Shown in pieces: positions 15,672 to 23,197 of a stretch of 39,438 nt of DNA (positions are counted from its first letter, which is position 1; every line of letters begins with the position of its first letter). This DNA is from Candidatus Latescibacterota bacterium (GTDB taxonomy: Bacteria; Hydrothermota; Tepidihabitantia; Tepidihabitantales; CAIPLT01), in assembly GCA_018335915.1 (NCBI GenBank), contig JAGXRL010000121.1, positions 1-39,438 on the forward strand. The letters run 5' to 3'. Under the pieces are notes generated by a model. It was given only the letters and a program-made list of their open reading frames with translations. It was not told where the DNA came from and did no database searches. A program made the position numbers and the translations under genes.

Positions 15672-17284
15672 AGCAGAAAATAAACAAGGAAAATAATCGC
15701 ATTAATGACGCAACCATTTCCGGCATACCGGTCAAGATTATCTATGTGCCAGATGATATCAAGGATTTAAATTATGACCGTGACCTGGGTATGCCTGGTC
15801 AATATCCATATACCCGTGGAGTCAGACAAACCATGTATCGGGGCAGGTTATGGACTATGCGCCAGTTTTCCGGTTTTGGCACAGCAAAAGATACGAACAA
15901 GCGATACAAATTCTTGTTGGCTCATGGCGAGACCGGTTTATCAGTTGCATTTGATTTTCCAACCTTGTATGGAAGAGATTCTGACGAAGAAATCAGTGCC
16001 GGTGAAGTCGGTAAATGCGGAGTCGCAATTTCATCCTTGGCAGATATGGAGACTTTGTTTGACGGTATTCCCATGGCTGAGGTTTCGACTTCAATGACTA
16101 TTAATGGTCCGGCATCAGTAATCTGGGCGTTTTATATTGCCGCGGCAGAAAAACAAGGCGTTAAGTCAAAACAGTTACGGGGTACGATTCAGAACGATAT
16201 TTTAAAAGAATATATTGCCCAGAAATCATGGTTGTTTCCACCGAAGCCGTCCATGCGCATAATTACGGATATTATGGAATTCGCTGCCCAACACGTACCG
16301 CAATGGAATACGATTTCAATCAGCGGTTATCATATCCGGGAAGCCGGTTCAACAGCGGTACAGGAATTGGCATTTACTTTAAAAGACGGATTGACTTATG
16401 TTGAAGAGGGAATAAAAGCTGGACTGGATGTAGATGTATTTGCGCCAAGACTGTCTTATTTTTTTAATTCGCATCTCGACTTTTTCGAAGAAATTGCCAA
16501 ATACCGTGCTGCGCGCAGAATATGGGCACGGGAAATGAAAAATACTTATAAAGCAAAAAAGCCCGAATCATTATTATTAAGATTCCATACCCAGACTGCC
16601 GGCTGCACTCTAACTGCCCAGCAGCCGGAAAATAATATTGTGAGAACCGCATTTCAAGGGCTGGCTGCAGTTTTAGGAGGAACCCAGAGTTTACATACCA
16701 ATTCAATGGACGAGACATGGGCATTGCCAACTGAAAAAGCAGTCTTGATTGCCCTGCGCACCCAGCAATTAATTGCTTATGAAACTGGCGTGGCTAATGT
16801 GATTGACCCGTTGGGCGGCTCGTATTATGTCGAGTCCTTGACCAATAAGATGGAGCAGGAAGCATATAACTATTTTAAAAAGATTGATAAGATGGGCGGC
16901 ATGATTAAAGCGATTGAGAACGGCTATCCGCAAAGAGAGATTGCCAATGCTGCTTACAATTATCAGAAGCAGGTTGAACAGAAAAAACGGACTTTTGTCG
17001 GAGTCAATGATTTTATTTTAGCCGACGAAAAACTGGAAATGCCGATTTTAAAGATTGACCACCGGGTTAGCGAAGAACAGAACAAGCGAATACAGACCTT
17101 GCGCAAAAAGCGGAACAATGCCCAGGTCGCAAAAGTATTAAAAGAGCTGAAACGGGTCTGCCAGACCAAAGAGAATGTGATGTATCCGATTCTTAAAGCA
17201 GTCAAAGCTTATGCCACGCTCGGTGAAATCTGTGCGGCAATGAAAGAGATTTTCGGCGTTTATAAAGAACCGCCGATGTTTTAG
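15668..17284 (+). CDS. Coenzyme B12-dependent acyl-CoA mutase, large (TIM-barrel) subunit
   Basis: Catalytic subunit of the methylmalonyl-CoA mutase family, lacking the B12 domain, which is separately encoded downstream. 538 residues. Family motifs seen: YTRGVRQTMYRGRLWTMRQF, GLSVAFDFPT, GTIQNDILKEY, ISISGYHIREAGSTA, FHTQTAGCTLTAQQPENN, GGTQSLHTNSMDE and DPLGGSYYVE. The residues aligned with Tyr89 and Arg207 of the Propionibacterium mutase (Tyr110/Arg228 in human), which bind the substrate carboxylate, are Phe67 and Gln185 here, with identical 118-residue spacing. Phe/Gln is the reported isobutyryl-CoA mutase pair. A 2-hydroxyisobutyryl-CoA mutase is less likely because the residue expected to be Asp is Ala94. 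Annotation as methylmalonyl-CoA mutase would therefore be premature. Start is TTG with GGGAGG 5-7 nt upstream, overlapping meaB. Confidence 0.9.
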   Translation: MKQKINKENNRINDATISGIPVKIIYVPDDIKDLNYDRDLGMPGQYPYTRGVRQTMYRGRLWTMRQFSGFGTAKDTNKRYKFLLAHGETGLSVAFDFPTLYGRDSDEEISAGEVGKCGVAISSLADMETLFDGIPMAEVSTSMTINGPASVIWAFYIAAAEKQGVKSKQLRGTIQNDILKEYIAQKSWLFPPKPSMRIITDIMEFAAQHVPQWNTISISGYHIREAGSTAVQELAFTLKDGLTYVEEGIKAGLDVDVFAPRLSYFFNSHLDFFEEIAKYRAARRIWAREMKNTYKAKKPESLLLRFHTQTAGCTLTAQQPENNIVRTAFQGLAAVLGGTQSLHTNSMDETWALPTEKAVLIALRTQQLIAYETGVANVIDPLGGSYYVESLTNKMEQEAYNYFKKIDKMGGMIKAIENGYPQREIANAAYNYQKQVEQKKRTFVGVNDFILADEKLEMPILKIDHRVSEEQNKRIQTLRKKRNNAQVAKVLKELKRVCQTKENVMYPILKAVKAYATLGEICAAMKEIFGVYKEPPMF

Positions 17285-17287
17285 ATA

Positions 17288-17428
17288 TGAAAATCCGAAA
17301 TCCTAAATCCGAAATCCTAAACAAATTCAAAACTCTAATATCAAAACAGATAAACGTTTTACTAATTTGGATTTTGGTGATTAGATATTGTTTAGAATTT
17401 CGTGCTTCGAATTTAGAATTTTATTTTA
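17288..17428. repeat. Long imperfect palindromic element between the mutase subunits
   Basis: The left half (AAAATCCGAAATCCTAAATC, then CGAAATCCTAAACAAATTC) is an imperfect reverse complement of the right half (GATATTGTTTAGAATTTCG, then TGCTTCGAATTTAGAATTTT). The transcript could fold into a long hairpin between the two mutase genes. The small-subunit ribosome site GGGGGAGTAATG begins just after it. Confidence 0.7.
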
Positions 17429-17437
17429 GGGGGAGTA

Positions 17438-17833
17438 ATGGATAAGAAGTTAAGAATCTTGGTTGCTAAACCAGGCCTGGACGGACATGACCGGGGTGCC
17501 AAAGTCGTGGCACGGGCTTTGCGTGATGCCGGTTTTGAAGTGATTTATACCGGCTTGCATCAAACACCAGACATGATTGTGGCAACCGCAATTCAGGAAG
17601 ATGTCAATGCAGTCGGGTTGTCGATTCTTTCGGGTGCGCATATGACAATCTTTCCCAATGTCATGAAACTATTAAAAAAGAAGAAAGCCGTAGACATTTT
17701 ACTTTTTGGCGGCGGTATTATACCAGATGAAGACAAAAAGGCATTGTATAAACTGGGCGTTGGCAAACTGTTCGGACCAGGCACAGATACCGCTGAAATT
17801 GTTGCCTATCTGAAAAAGTATTTTAAGCTATAA
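17438..17833 (+). CDS. Coenzyme B12-dependent acyl-CoA mutase, small (cobalamin-binding) subunit
   Basis: Cobalamin-binding partner of the large mutase subunit, 131 residues. It shows the base-off/His-on signature DxHxxG in [18 protein letters not shown], the second motif as SILSGAH, and the GG motif in [16 protein letters not shown], ending [10 protein letters not shown]. The split into large and small genes is found in isobutyryl-CoA mutase, 2-hydroxyisobutyryl-CoA mutase and archaeal methylmalonyl-CoA mutase. A strong Shine-Dalgarno site (GGGGGAG) lies 5 nt before the ATG. A 140-bp repeat element separates it from the large subunit. Confidence 0.92.
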   Translation: MDKKLRILVAKPGLDGHDRGAKVVARALRDAGFEVIYTGLHQTPDMIVATAIQEDVNAVGLSILSGAHMTIFPNVMKLLKKKKAVDILLFGGGIIPDEDKKALYKLGVGKLFGPGTDTAEIVAYLKKYFKL

Positions 17834-17843
17834 TGGCGGATTT

Positions 17844-19394
17844 ATGAAAATGGATGATGCGATAAAAAAACTGCACGACTTAAGAGAAAAAGCAAAACTG
17901 GGCGGGGGAGAAGAACGAATTGCAAAACAGCACGAAGCCGGCAAACTGACTGCCCGAGAGCGGATTGGGATTTTAGTTGACAAAGATACTTTTCAGGAAT
18001 TTGACGCTTTTGTTACGCACCGGATTTATGACTTTAATATGCAGGAAAAAAAGATTCTTGGCGATGGTGTTATAACCGGTGTCGGTAAAGTCAATGGCAG
18101 GGATATTGCAATTTTTTCCCAGGATTTCACCTCATTTGGCGGAACTTTGTCAGAAACTTTCGGCTCAAAAGTAATTAAAATCATGGAATTGGCAATGAAA
18201 ATGGGTATTCCAGTGATTGGACTAAATGATTCAGGTGGGGCACGGATACAAGAAGGAGTTGTCAGTTTAGCTTCATATGCAGATATATTCTGGCATAATA
18301 CCCAGGCATCAGGCGTAATTCCTCAGATATCGGCAATTATGGGACCTTGTGCCGGCGGTGCAGTCTATTCACCAGCACTTACTGATTTTGTTTTTATGGT
18401 CAAAGGCACCAGTTATATGTTTATTACCGGACCAGAAGTGGTCAAGACCGTGACCCACGAGCAGGTCAGTTTTGATGATTTGGGCGGTGCCCAGATTCAC
18501 GCTTCAAAATCAGGAGTTGCCCATTTTACCGCAGAAAATGACAAAGAATGTCTTTTAAATATCAGGAAACTTTTATCATACCTGCCCTTGAACAATCTCG
18601 AAGACCCGCCCCGCATCGAATCTGATGATGACCCGAACCGGGAAGACGAAGAACTAAATAAAATCATTCCGGATGAGGAGAACAAGGCATATGTGATGAA
18701 AGATGTGATATTGCATATTGTTGACCATGATTCGTTTTTTGAAGTGCATAAAGACTATGCCCAGAACATAATTGTCGGTTTTGCCCGACTCGACGGTCAG
18801 GTTGTTGGTATTATTGCACAGGAACCGTCAGTTATGGCTGGAGTCCTGGATATTCATTCGTCATTAAAAGGCGGACGGTTTATCCGATTTTGCGATGCGT
18901 TCAATATTCCGATCATTACTTTTGAAGATGTACCCGGCTTCTTACCCGGCACATTACAGGAACACGGCGGAATTATTAAACACGGTGCTAAATTATTATA
19001 TGCCTATTGCGAAGCGAACGTACCGAAAATCACGGTAATCACGAGAAAATCATATGGCGGCGCTTATTGTGTGCTCGGTTCAAAACAGGTACGGGCAGAT
19101 ATTAACCTGGCATGGCCCAGTGCGGAACTGGCAGTTATGGGACCCGAAGGCGCAGTTAATATTATCTATCGCAAAGAAATTAGTGAAGCGAAAGACCCAA
19201 AACAGACCCGCCAGCAATTGATTGACGAATACCGGGAAAAGTTTGCTAATCCTTATGTTGCGGCAAGCCGCGGTTATGTTGATGATATTATCGAACCGAA
19301 AAAGACCAGAAAAGAATTAATCAAATATTTAAAACTATTAGATACCAAACGGGATAAATTACCGCCCAAAAAACACGGTAATATACCGTTATAA
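17844..19394 (+). CDS. Acyl-CoA (propionyl-CoA) carboxylase carboxyltransferase subunit
   Basis: Biotin-dependent carboxyltransferase of the PccB/MmdA family, 516 residues. It moves CO2 between carboxybiotin and an acyl-CoA such as propionyl-CoA. Seen: KLTARERIGILVDKDTFQE, the two crotonase-like halves with IGLNDSGGARIQEGV and GPCAGGAVYSPALTD in the first, and ITFEDVPGFLPGTLQEHGGI, RKSYGGAYCVLGSK and AWPSAELAVMGPEGAV in the second. It starts 10 nt after the mutase small subunit. Biotin carrier, biotin carboxylase and the Na+-pump beta/gamma subunits are not in the window, so carboxylase and methylmalonyl-CoA decarboxylase roles cannot be told apart. No epimerase gene is nearby. Confidence 0.9.
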   Translation: MKMDDAIKKLHDLREKAKLGGGEERIAKQHEAGKLTARERIGILVDKDTFQEFDAFVTHRIYDFNMQEKKILGDGVITGVGKVNGRDIAIFSQDFTSFGGTLSETFGSKVIKIMELAMKMGIPVIGLNDSGGARIQEGVVSLASYADIFWHNTQASGVIPQISAIMGPCAGGAVYSPALTDFVFMVKGTSYMFITGPEVVKTVTHEQVSFDDLGGAQIHASKSGVAHFTAENDKECLLNIRKLLSYLPLNNLEDPPRIESDDDPNREDEELNKIIPDEENKAYVMKDVILHIVDHDSFFEVHKDYAQNIIVGFARLDGQVVGIIAQEPSVMAGVLDIHSSLKGGRFIRFCDAFNIPIITFEDVPGFLPGTLQEHGGIIKHGAKLLYAYCEANVPKITVITRKSYGGAYCVLGSKQVRADINLAWPSAELAVMGPEGAVNIIYRKEISEAKDPKQTRQQLIDEYREKFANPYVAASRGYVDDIIEPKKTRKELIKYLKLLDTKRDKLPPKKHGNIPL

Positions 19395-19403
19395 AATGAA
19401 AAT

Positions 19404-19541
19404 ATACTACAGAGGCACAGAGGTCACGGAGAAGAATAATAAGGAGACCAGGAAACCAAGAAAAGAGATTTTCCTGTATTCATGGCTTCCTTATAAAACC
19501 TCTTTATTTTTCCTCTATGGTCTCTGTGTCTCCGTGGCTTA
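19404..19541. repeat. Long imperfect palindromic element (cacagaggcacagagg..ctctgtgtctccgtgg)
   Basis: The left half contains CAGAGGCACAGAGGTCACGG and the right half GGTCTCTGTGTCTCCGTGG, whose reverse complement aligns with it. The arms are about 60 bp with mismatches. Such phrases are dispersed repeats in many environmental bacterial genomes. It lies between the carboxyltransferase and aldehyde dehydrogenase genes and ends just before the ribosome site GGAGG. Confidence 0.7.
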
Positions 19542-19556
19542 ACTGGAGGAAAATAA

Positions 19557-21047
19557 ATGGCAAAGATATATAAAAATCTTATCAATGGCAAGTATGTTGC
19601 GTCGAGTTCTGGCAAAACTTATAAAAATATCAACCCGGCAAATACGAGTGATGTGGTCGGAATTTTCCCATTATCCGAAGTGTCAGATGTGAATAAGGCA
19701 GTGGACGCGGCTAAAAAAGCATACCAAATCTGGAAACGGGTGCCAGCTCCCCAGCGCGGTGAGATTATCCGTAAGGCAACCGAGATATTAATTGCCCGCA
19801 AAGAAGAACTGGCGCGGATTATGACCCGTGAAATGGGCAAAGTTTTAAAAGAGACCAGGGGAGATGTGCAGGAAGCGATCGATACTGGTTTGTATGCAGC
19901 TGGCGAAGGCAGAAGAATGTTCTCATTTACAGTCCCGTCAGAACTGAAAAATAAAATGGCATTTGTGATTCGCAGACCAATGGGAGTCTGGGGCGTGATT
20001 TCACCGTGGAATTTTCCAATGGCAATACCATCCTGGAAAATCTTCCCAGCATTACTGTGCGGTAATACGATTGTGTGCAAGCCAGCCACTGACACGCCTG
20101 CCAGTGCCGGTGAATTTGTTGATGCCTTACACCAAGCCGGCGTTCCTGACGGCGTGGTCAATATTGTTTATGGTTCGGGCAGTAAAGTCGGCGAAGCATT
20201 GATAAATCATCCGGGTATTGCGGGCATTACTTTTACTGGTTCATCACAAATCGGTAAGCGGATTGCTGAAGTATGCGGTAAAACCTTAAAACGCTGTTCG
20301 CTTGAACTGGGCGGAAAAAATGCCGAGATTGTGATGGCTGATGCTGACTTAGATTTGGCATTAGACGGTGTTCTATGGGGTGCATTTGGCACAACCGGAC
20401 AGCGATGCACTGCAACTTCACGATTAATTCTGCATGAAAAAATCCACGACAAATTCGTTAATATGCTCAAAAAACGGACTGAAGCATTAAAAATAGGTGA
20501 CGGTCTGGATGAGAAGAACCAAGTCGGACCGTGTGTATCTGAAGCACAAAGACAATCTGTGCACAGTTATGTCCAAATCGGTTTACAAGAAGGTGCCAAA
20601 TTATTATGCGGCGGCAAACCATTAAAAACCGGTAAAAATGCCAAAGGATTTTTCTATGCACCGACAATATTCACTAATGTAACACCTGAAATGCGTATTG
20701 CAAAAGAAGAGATTTTCGGACCTGTGCTTTCCGTGCTTAAAGTTAAAAATCTGGCTCAGGCAATCAAAGTCCTGAATAATACTCAATACGGACTCTCTTC
20801 TTCGATTTATACCAAGAATGTCAATGATTCGTTTAGGGCAATCGAAGACATTGAAGCGGGTATTACTTATATCAATGCACCGACCATTGGTGCCGAATGC
20901 CATCTGCCATTTGGCGGTGTCAAAGAGACTGGGAATGGTCATCGTGAAGGTGGCTGGACTGTATTTGAAATATTCTCAGAACTCAAAACCGTGTATGTTG
21001 ATTATTCGGGTGCCTTACAAAAAGCGCAGATTGATACCTGGGACTGA
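19557..21047 (+). CDS. NAD(P)-dependent aldehyde dehydrogenase
   Basis: Aldehyde dehydrogenase superfamily, 496 residues, full length. Motifs: SPWNFPMAIPSWKIFPALLC, KPATDTPASAG, FTGSSQIGKRIAEVCGK, catalytic Glu in LELGGKNAEIVMADAD, catalytic Cys in GTTGQRCTATSRL, and EEIFGPVLSVLK. It oxidises an aldehyde to the acid. The substrate is not clear, and nothing marks it as a CoA-acylating type. The start ATG has a strong site (GGAGGAAAATAAATGG). It is last in the plus-strand operon, after a repeat element. Membership of the acyl-CoA pathway is inferred from position only. Confidence 0.88.
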   Translation: MAKIYKNLINGKYVASSSGKTYKNINPANTSDVVGIFPLSEVSDVNKAVDAAKKAYQIWKRVPAPQRGEIIRKATEILIARKEELARIMTREMGKVLKETRGDVQEAIDTGLYAAGEGRRMFSFTVPSELKNKMAFVIRRPMGVWGVISPWNFPMAIPSWKIFPALLCGNTIVCKPATDTPASAGEFVDALHQAGVPDGVVNIVYGSGSKVGEALINHPGIAGITFTGSSQIGKRIAEVCGKTLKRCSLELGGKNAEIVMADADLDLALDGVLWGAFGTTGQRCTATSRLILHEKIHDKFVNMLKKRTEALKIGDGLDEKNQVGPCVSEAQRQSVHSYVQIGLQEGAKLLCGGKPLKTGKNAKGFFYAPTIFTNVTPEMRIAKEEIFGPVLSVLKVKNLAQAIKVLNNTQYGLSSSIYTKNVNDSFRAIEDIEAGITYINAPTIGAECHLPFGGVKETGNGHREGGWTVFEIFSELKTVYVDYSGALQKAQIDTWD

Positions 21048-21081
21048 AGAAAAATTTAACATTGAAAACCACTGAACAGCT

Positions 21082-21143
21082 TGTCATTCTGAGGCGAAGC
21101 CGAAGAATCTCTCTTTTAACCGCGGGCTTGATGCGGAATGACA
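21082..21143. repeat. Palindromic element, 'TGTCATTCTGAG' type
   Basis: TGTCATTCTGAGGCGAAGCC at the left end pairs with GGAATGACA (21135-21143) at the right end. The centre reads GAAGAATCTCTCTT. The same end sequence is found in the element at 21705-21777. Confidence 0.6.
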
Positions 21144-21641
21144 GATTTTCGTTATAAATTACCCGATATAATTTTCAATATTCAATGCTCAATTATTAAA
21201 AATTATCGCTTTGAGCATAATTCCTTATTGCCCAAAATGTATACTTAAAAGGTTATTTTTTTGTCACTGATTTTTTTGCTTAATTCCCTTAAAATCAAGA
21301 ACTAACAACCAAAAACTGGCTTTTAGGGGGGAGTGCCCAGGGGGTCGAGTCAGACAAGAGAGTTGGAGTGTTGAAAAGTTAAGAGTTGTGAGTTGGGAAA
21401 AGAATATAGTAAAATGCGTGGCAAGAATGCTCGTAAAAAGGCGAGTCAGGTTTTTGGTAGTCACACGGTAAAGAATATAAATTTAAGGACGGAGATAAGG
21501 ACGAGACAGATGAAGAAGAGAAATCAAAAACAGGAGGCGGGAAGGAGAACGGGGTTAAATTTTAATTTGTAAGTTGAAGATTGGAAATTTTTAATGATTA
21601 TGCTGGATGCCGGTTTGAGCAGGAATGACAAAAAAATCGAG

Positions 21642-21662
21642 ATGCTGAAATAAATTCAGCAT
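21642..21662. repeat. Short hairpin, ATGCTGAA/TTCAGCAT
   Basis: Perfect 8-bp arms (21642-21649 and 21655-21662) around a 5-nt loop, followed by GACA. This is another dispersed-repeat phrase. It might act as a weak terminator for either converging operon, but no T-run follows on either side. Confidence 0.6.
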
Positions 21663-21704
21663 GACATATAATCTGTTTAATCAGTATAATCCGAGGTTTC
21701 TATT

Positions 21705-21777
21705 TGTCACCCTGAGCAAATGCGAAGGGCCCCTCTGAAGAGAGATTCTTCATTTGCTTCGCTCGCTCAGAATGACA
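21705..21777. repeat. Palindromic element with TGTCA..TGAGC ends
   Basis: The left end TGTCACCCTGAGC and the right end GCTCAGAATGACA (21765-21777) are inverted copies with two mismatches. The inside has AGAGAGATTCTTC. It is the same family as 21082-21143, placed 69 nt before the 3' end of the asparagine-synthetase-like gene. Confidence 0.65.
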
Positions 21778-21845
21778 TGTTTTTTTGTGTGGTTCCATAT
21801 TCTTTTCTATGACAAAACTTATCAGTGCGGTCCGTTCTTAAGAGA

Positions 21846-23195
21846 TTAAACAGGTGAAGTCGGTTTGGTTCTGCCCATCCAGTCCAGATTTTCGAGTTCG
21901 CCAAAATGGTCTTTGAAAATGCGGTAATACATCAATTCTTCTTTGCTGTGTAATTTCCAGGCGCAGGGCAGAACAGATTCTTTTCGAAAATCAGCATCCG
22001 ATATATGTTTATCTGCGTATTGGGAGAATAACTCGCCAATACCCGCGCCCTGCCAGAATTTTGCTTTGGTGCGGTTTAAGATTGCATCCGGTAAAAACCC
22101 ATCCAGAGCCCGTCGTAATATCCATTTTTCAATGCCGTTATATAATTTATATTCGGCTGGTATTTGCAAAGCATAATTGATTATTTCCGGGCTGGCAAAA
22201 GGGACATAAGCAGTGAGTCCGAATGCGGATGCGCAACGGTCAACCCGCTGCAGAGCCGTGTTATGCAGACGATTCATTATATCAACCAGCTCATCTGCCA
22301 AAAATAAAGGATTGAAAGTTTTTAAGTATTCATAACCGGCAAAGAGTTCATCACCGGCTTCACCAGAAAATACTTGACTAACATATTGAGAAGCTCTTTT
22401 TGCGGCTAAATAATTGGTAATGCTGGAGCGCACCAGCAGAGCGTCAAATGATTCAAGACTGTAAACAACATCAGGCAGGGTTTTGAGCATATCTTTGAAA
22501 CCGACGATTATTTCGTGGTGGTGTAGTTTTTGATCCGGCTTTGCTCTGGTTTTGATATAATCGGCAGCAATCCGGGCAAATTTAATGTCTGGCGCGTCTT
22601 TTAACCCGGCGGCAAAAGTATGCATGGTTTTGACATATTTACTTGCCAGACTGACAATCGCGCTCGAATCGAGCCCGCCCGAAAGCCAGGCACCGGTCTC
22701 ATTTTCAGAAATTTTGTTTTGGATTTCATTGCATAAAATCATTCTTAATTCTTGAGCAATGGTTTCAGGCAATTGAATAAAACCGGGTTGTTTTTGATAA
22801 GACTCTTTTTGAACAAACTGATTGTCCTGGTAAATATAACCGGGTAAGAACTCATTAATATCCTGCGCTAAATCCAGTAATGCTTTGACTTCTGAAGCAA
22901 AACAGACCGTATGGTCACGGGTTTTTCCATAATACAATGGCACAATTCCTAACAGGTCGCGCCTAAGCACTAATTTGTTTTCTTGAATCAAAGCCGGCTG
23001 CAATTTATCATTATAATCCGATGCCGTAGTTTTTAGGATATGAGACTGGAGATTGGAAAAGACAATCCCGATTGTCGCATTTCGGGTCTGAAACAGCTCT
23101 TTACCAAATTCACCGCGATGTTTAATTTTCTTTAACATCTGCTGTACAAGTTCGACCTGATTCAAACTAAAAACACCGGCAATTCCATATGACAT
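21846..23195 (-). CDS. Asparagine-synthetase-like amide synthetase lacking the N-terminal glutaminase cysteine
   Basis: Homologue of class B asparagine synthetase, 449 residues (AsnB has about 550). The C-terminal AMP-forming domain is intact in its key parts: the PP-loop WLSGGLDSSAIVSLASKY at about residues 168-185, then SGEAGDELFAGYEYL and YVPFASPEIINYALQIP. The N-terminal Ntn domain is shortened and begins MSYGIAGVF where glutamine-dependent enzymes begin MCGIAG, so the nucleophile Cys is missing and one residue is added. The usual NGEIYNY motif is not seen. It probably activates a carboxylate with ATP and uses free ammonia or another amine. The start has a GGAAG site, 2 nt after the preceding gene. 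It is third in the EIIA-opine dehydrogenase operon. The product is unknown. Confidence 0.8.
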   Translation of the reverse strand: MSYGIAGVFSLNQVELVQQMLKKIKHRGEFGKELFQTRNATIGIVFSNLQSHILKTTASDYNDKLQPALIQENKLVLRRDLLGIVPLYYGKTRDHTVCFASEVKALLDLAQDINEFLPGYIYQDNQFVQKESYQKQPGFIQLPETIAQELRMILCNEIQNKISENETGAWLSGGLDSSAIVSLASKYVKTMHTFAAGLKDAPDIKFARIAADYIKTRAKPDQKLHHHEIIVGFKDMLKTLPDVVYSLESFDALLVRSSITNYLAAKRASQYVSQVFSGEAGDELFAGYEYLKTFNPLFLADELVDIMNRLHNTALQRVDRCASAFGLTAYVPFASPEIINYALQIPAEYKLYNGIEKWILRRALDGFLPDAILNRTKAKFWQGAGIGELFSQYADKHISDADFRKESVLPCAWKLHSKEELMYYRIFKDHFGELENLDWMGRTKPTSPV

Positions 23196-23197
23196 CG

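Larger units (their letters stand above)
21048..21845. other. Repeat-rich gene-free stretch
   Basis: About 800 nt between converging operons without a credible gene. It contains three recognisable palindromic repeats (21082-21143, 21642-21662, 21705-21777), a degenerate relative of the 177-196 hairpin near 21601-21630, and a stretch rich in AGTTG/AACTC words (21366-21400). The short ORFs here show no family signature and are made of repeat sequence. Confidence 0.7.

Noticed and set aside
15668-17284. 2-hydroxyisobutyryl-CoA mutase assignment
   Set aside because: The Gln185 region resembles that enzyme, but its diagnostic Ile and Asp are Phe67 and Ala94 here, so the isobutyryl-CoA type pair fits better.
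19619-20161. 180-codon ORF opposite the aldehyde dehydrogenase
   Set aside because: Antisense shadow of a gene with full family motifs. No ribosome site or family match.
20818-21075. 85-codon ORF overlapping the 3' end of the aldehyde dehydrogenase
   Set aside because: Mostly an alternative frame of the dehydrogenase that runs into the intergenic repeats.
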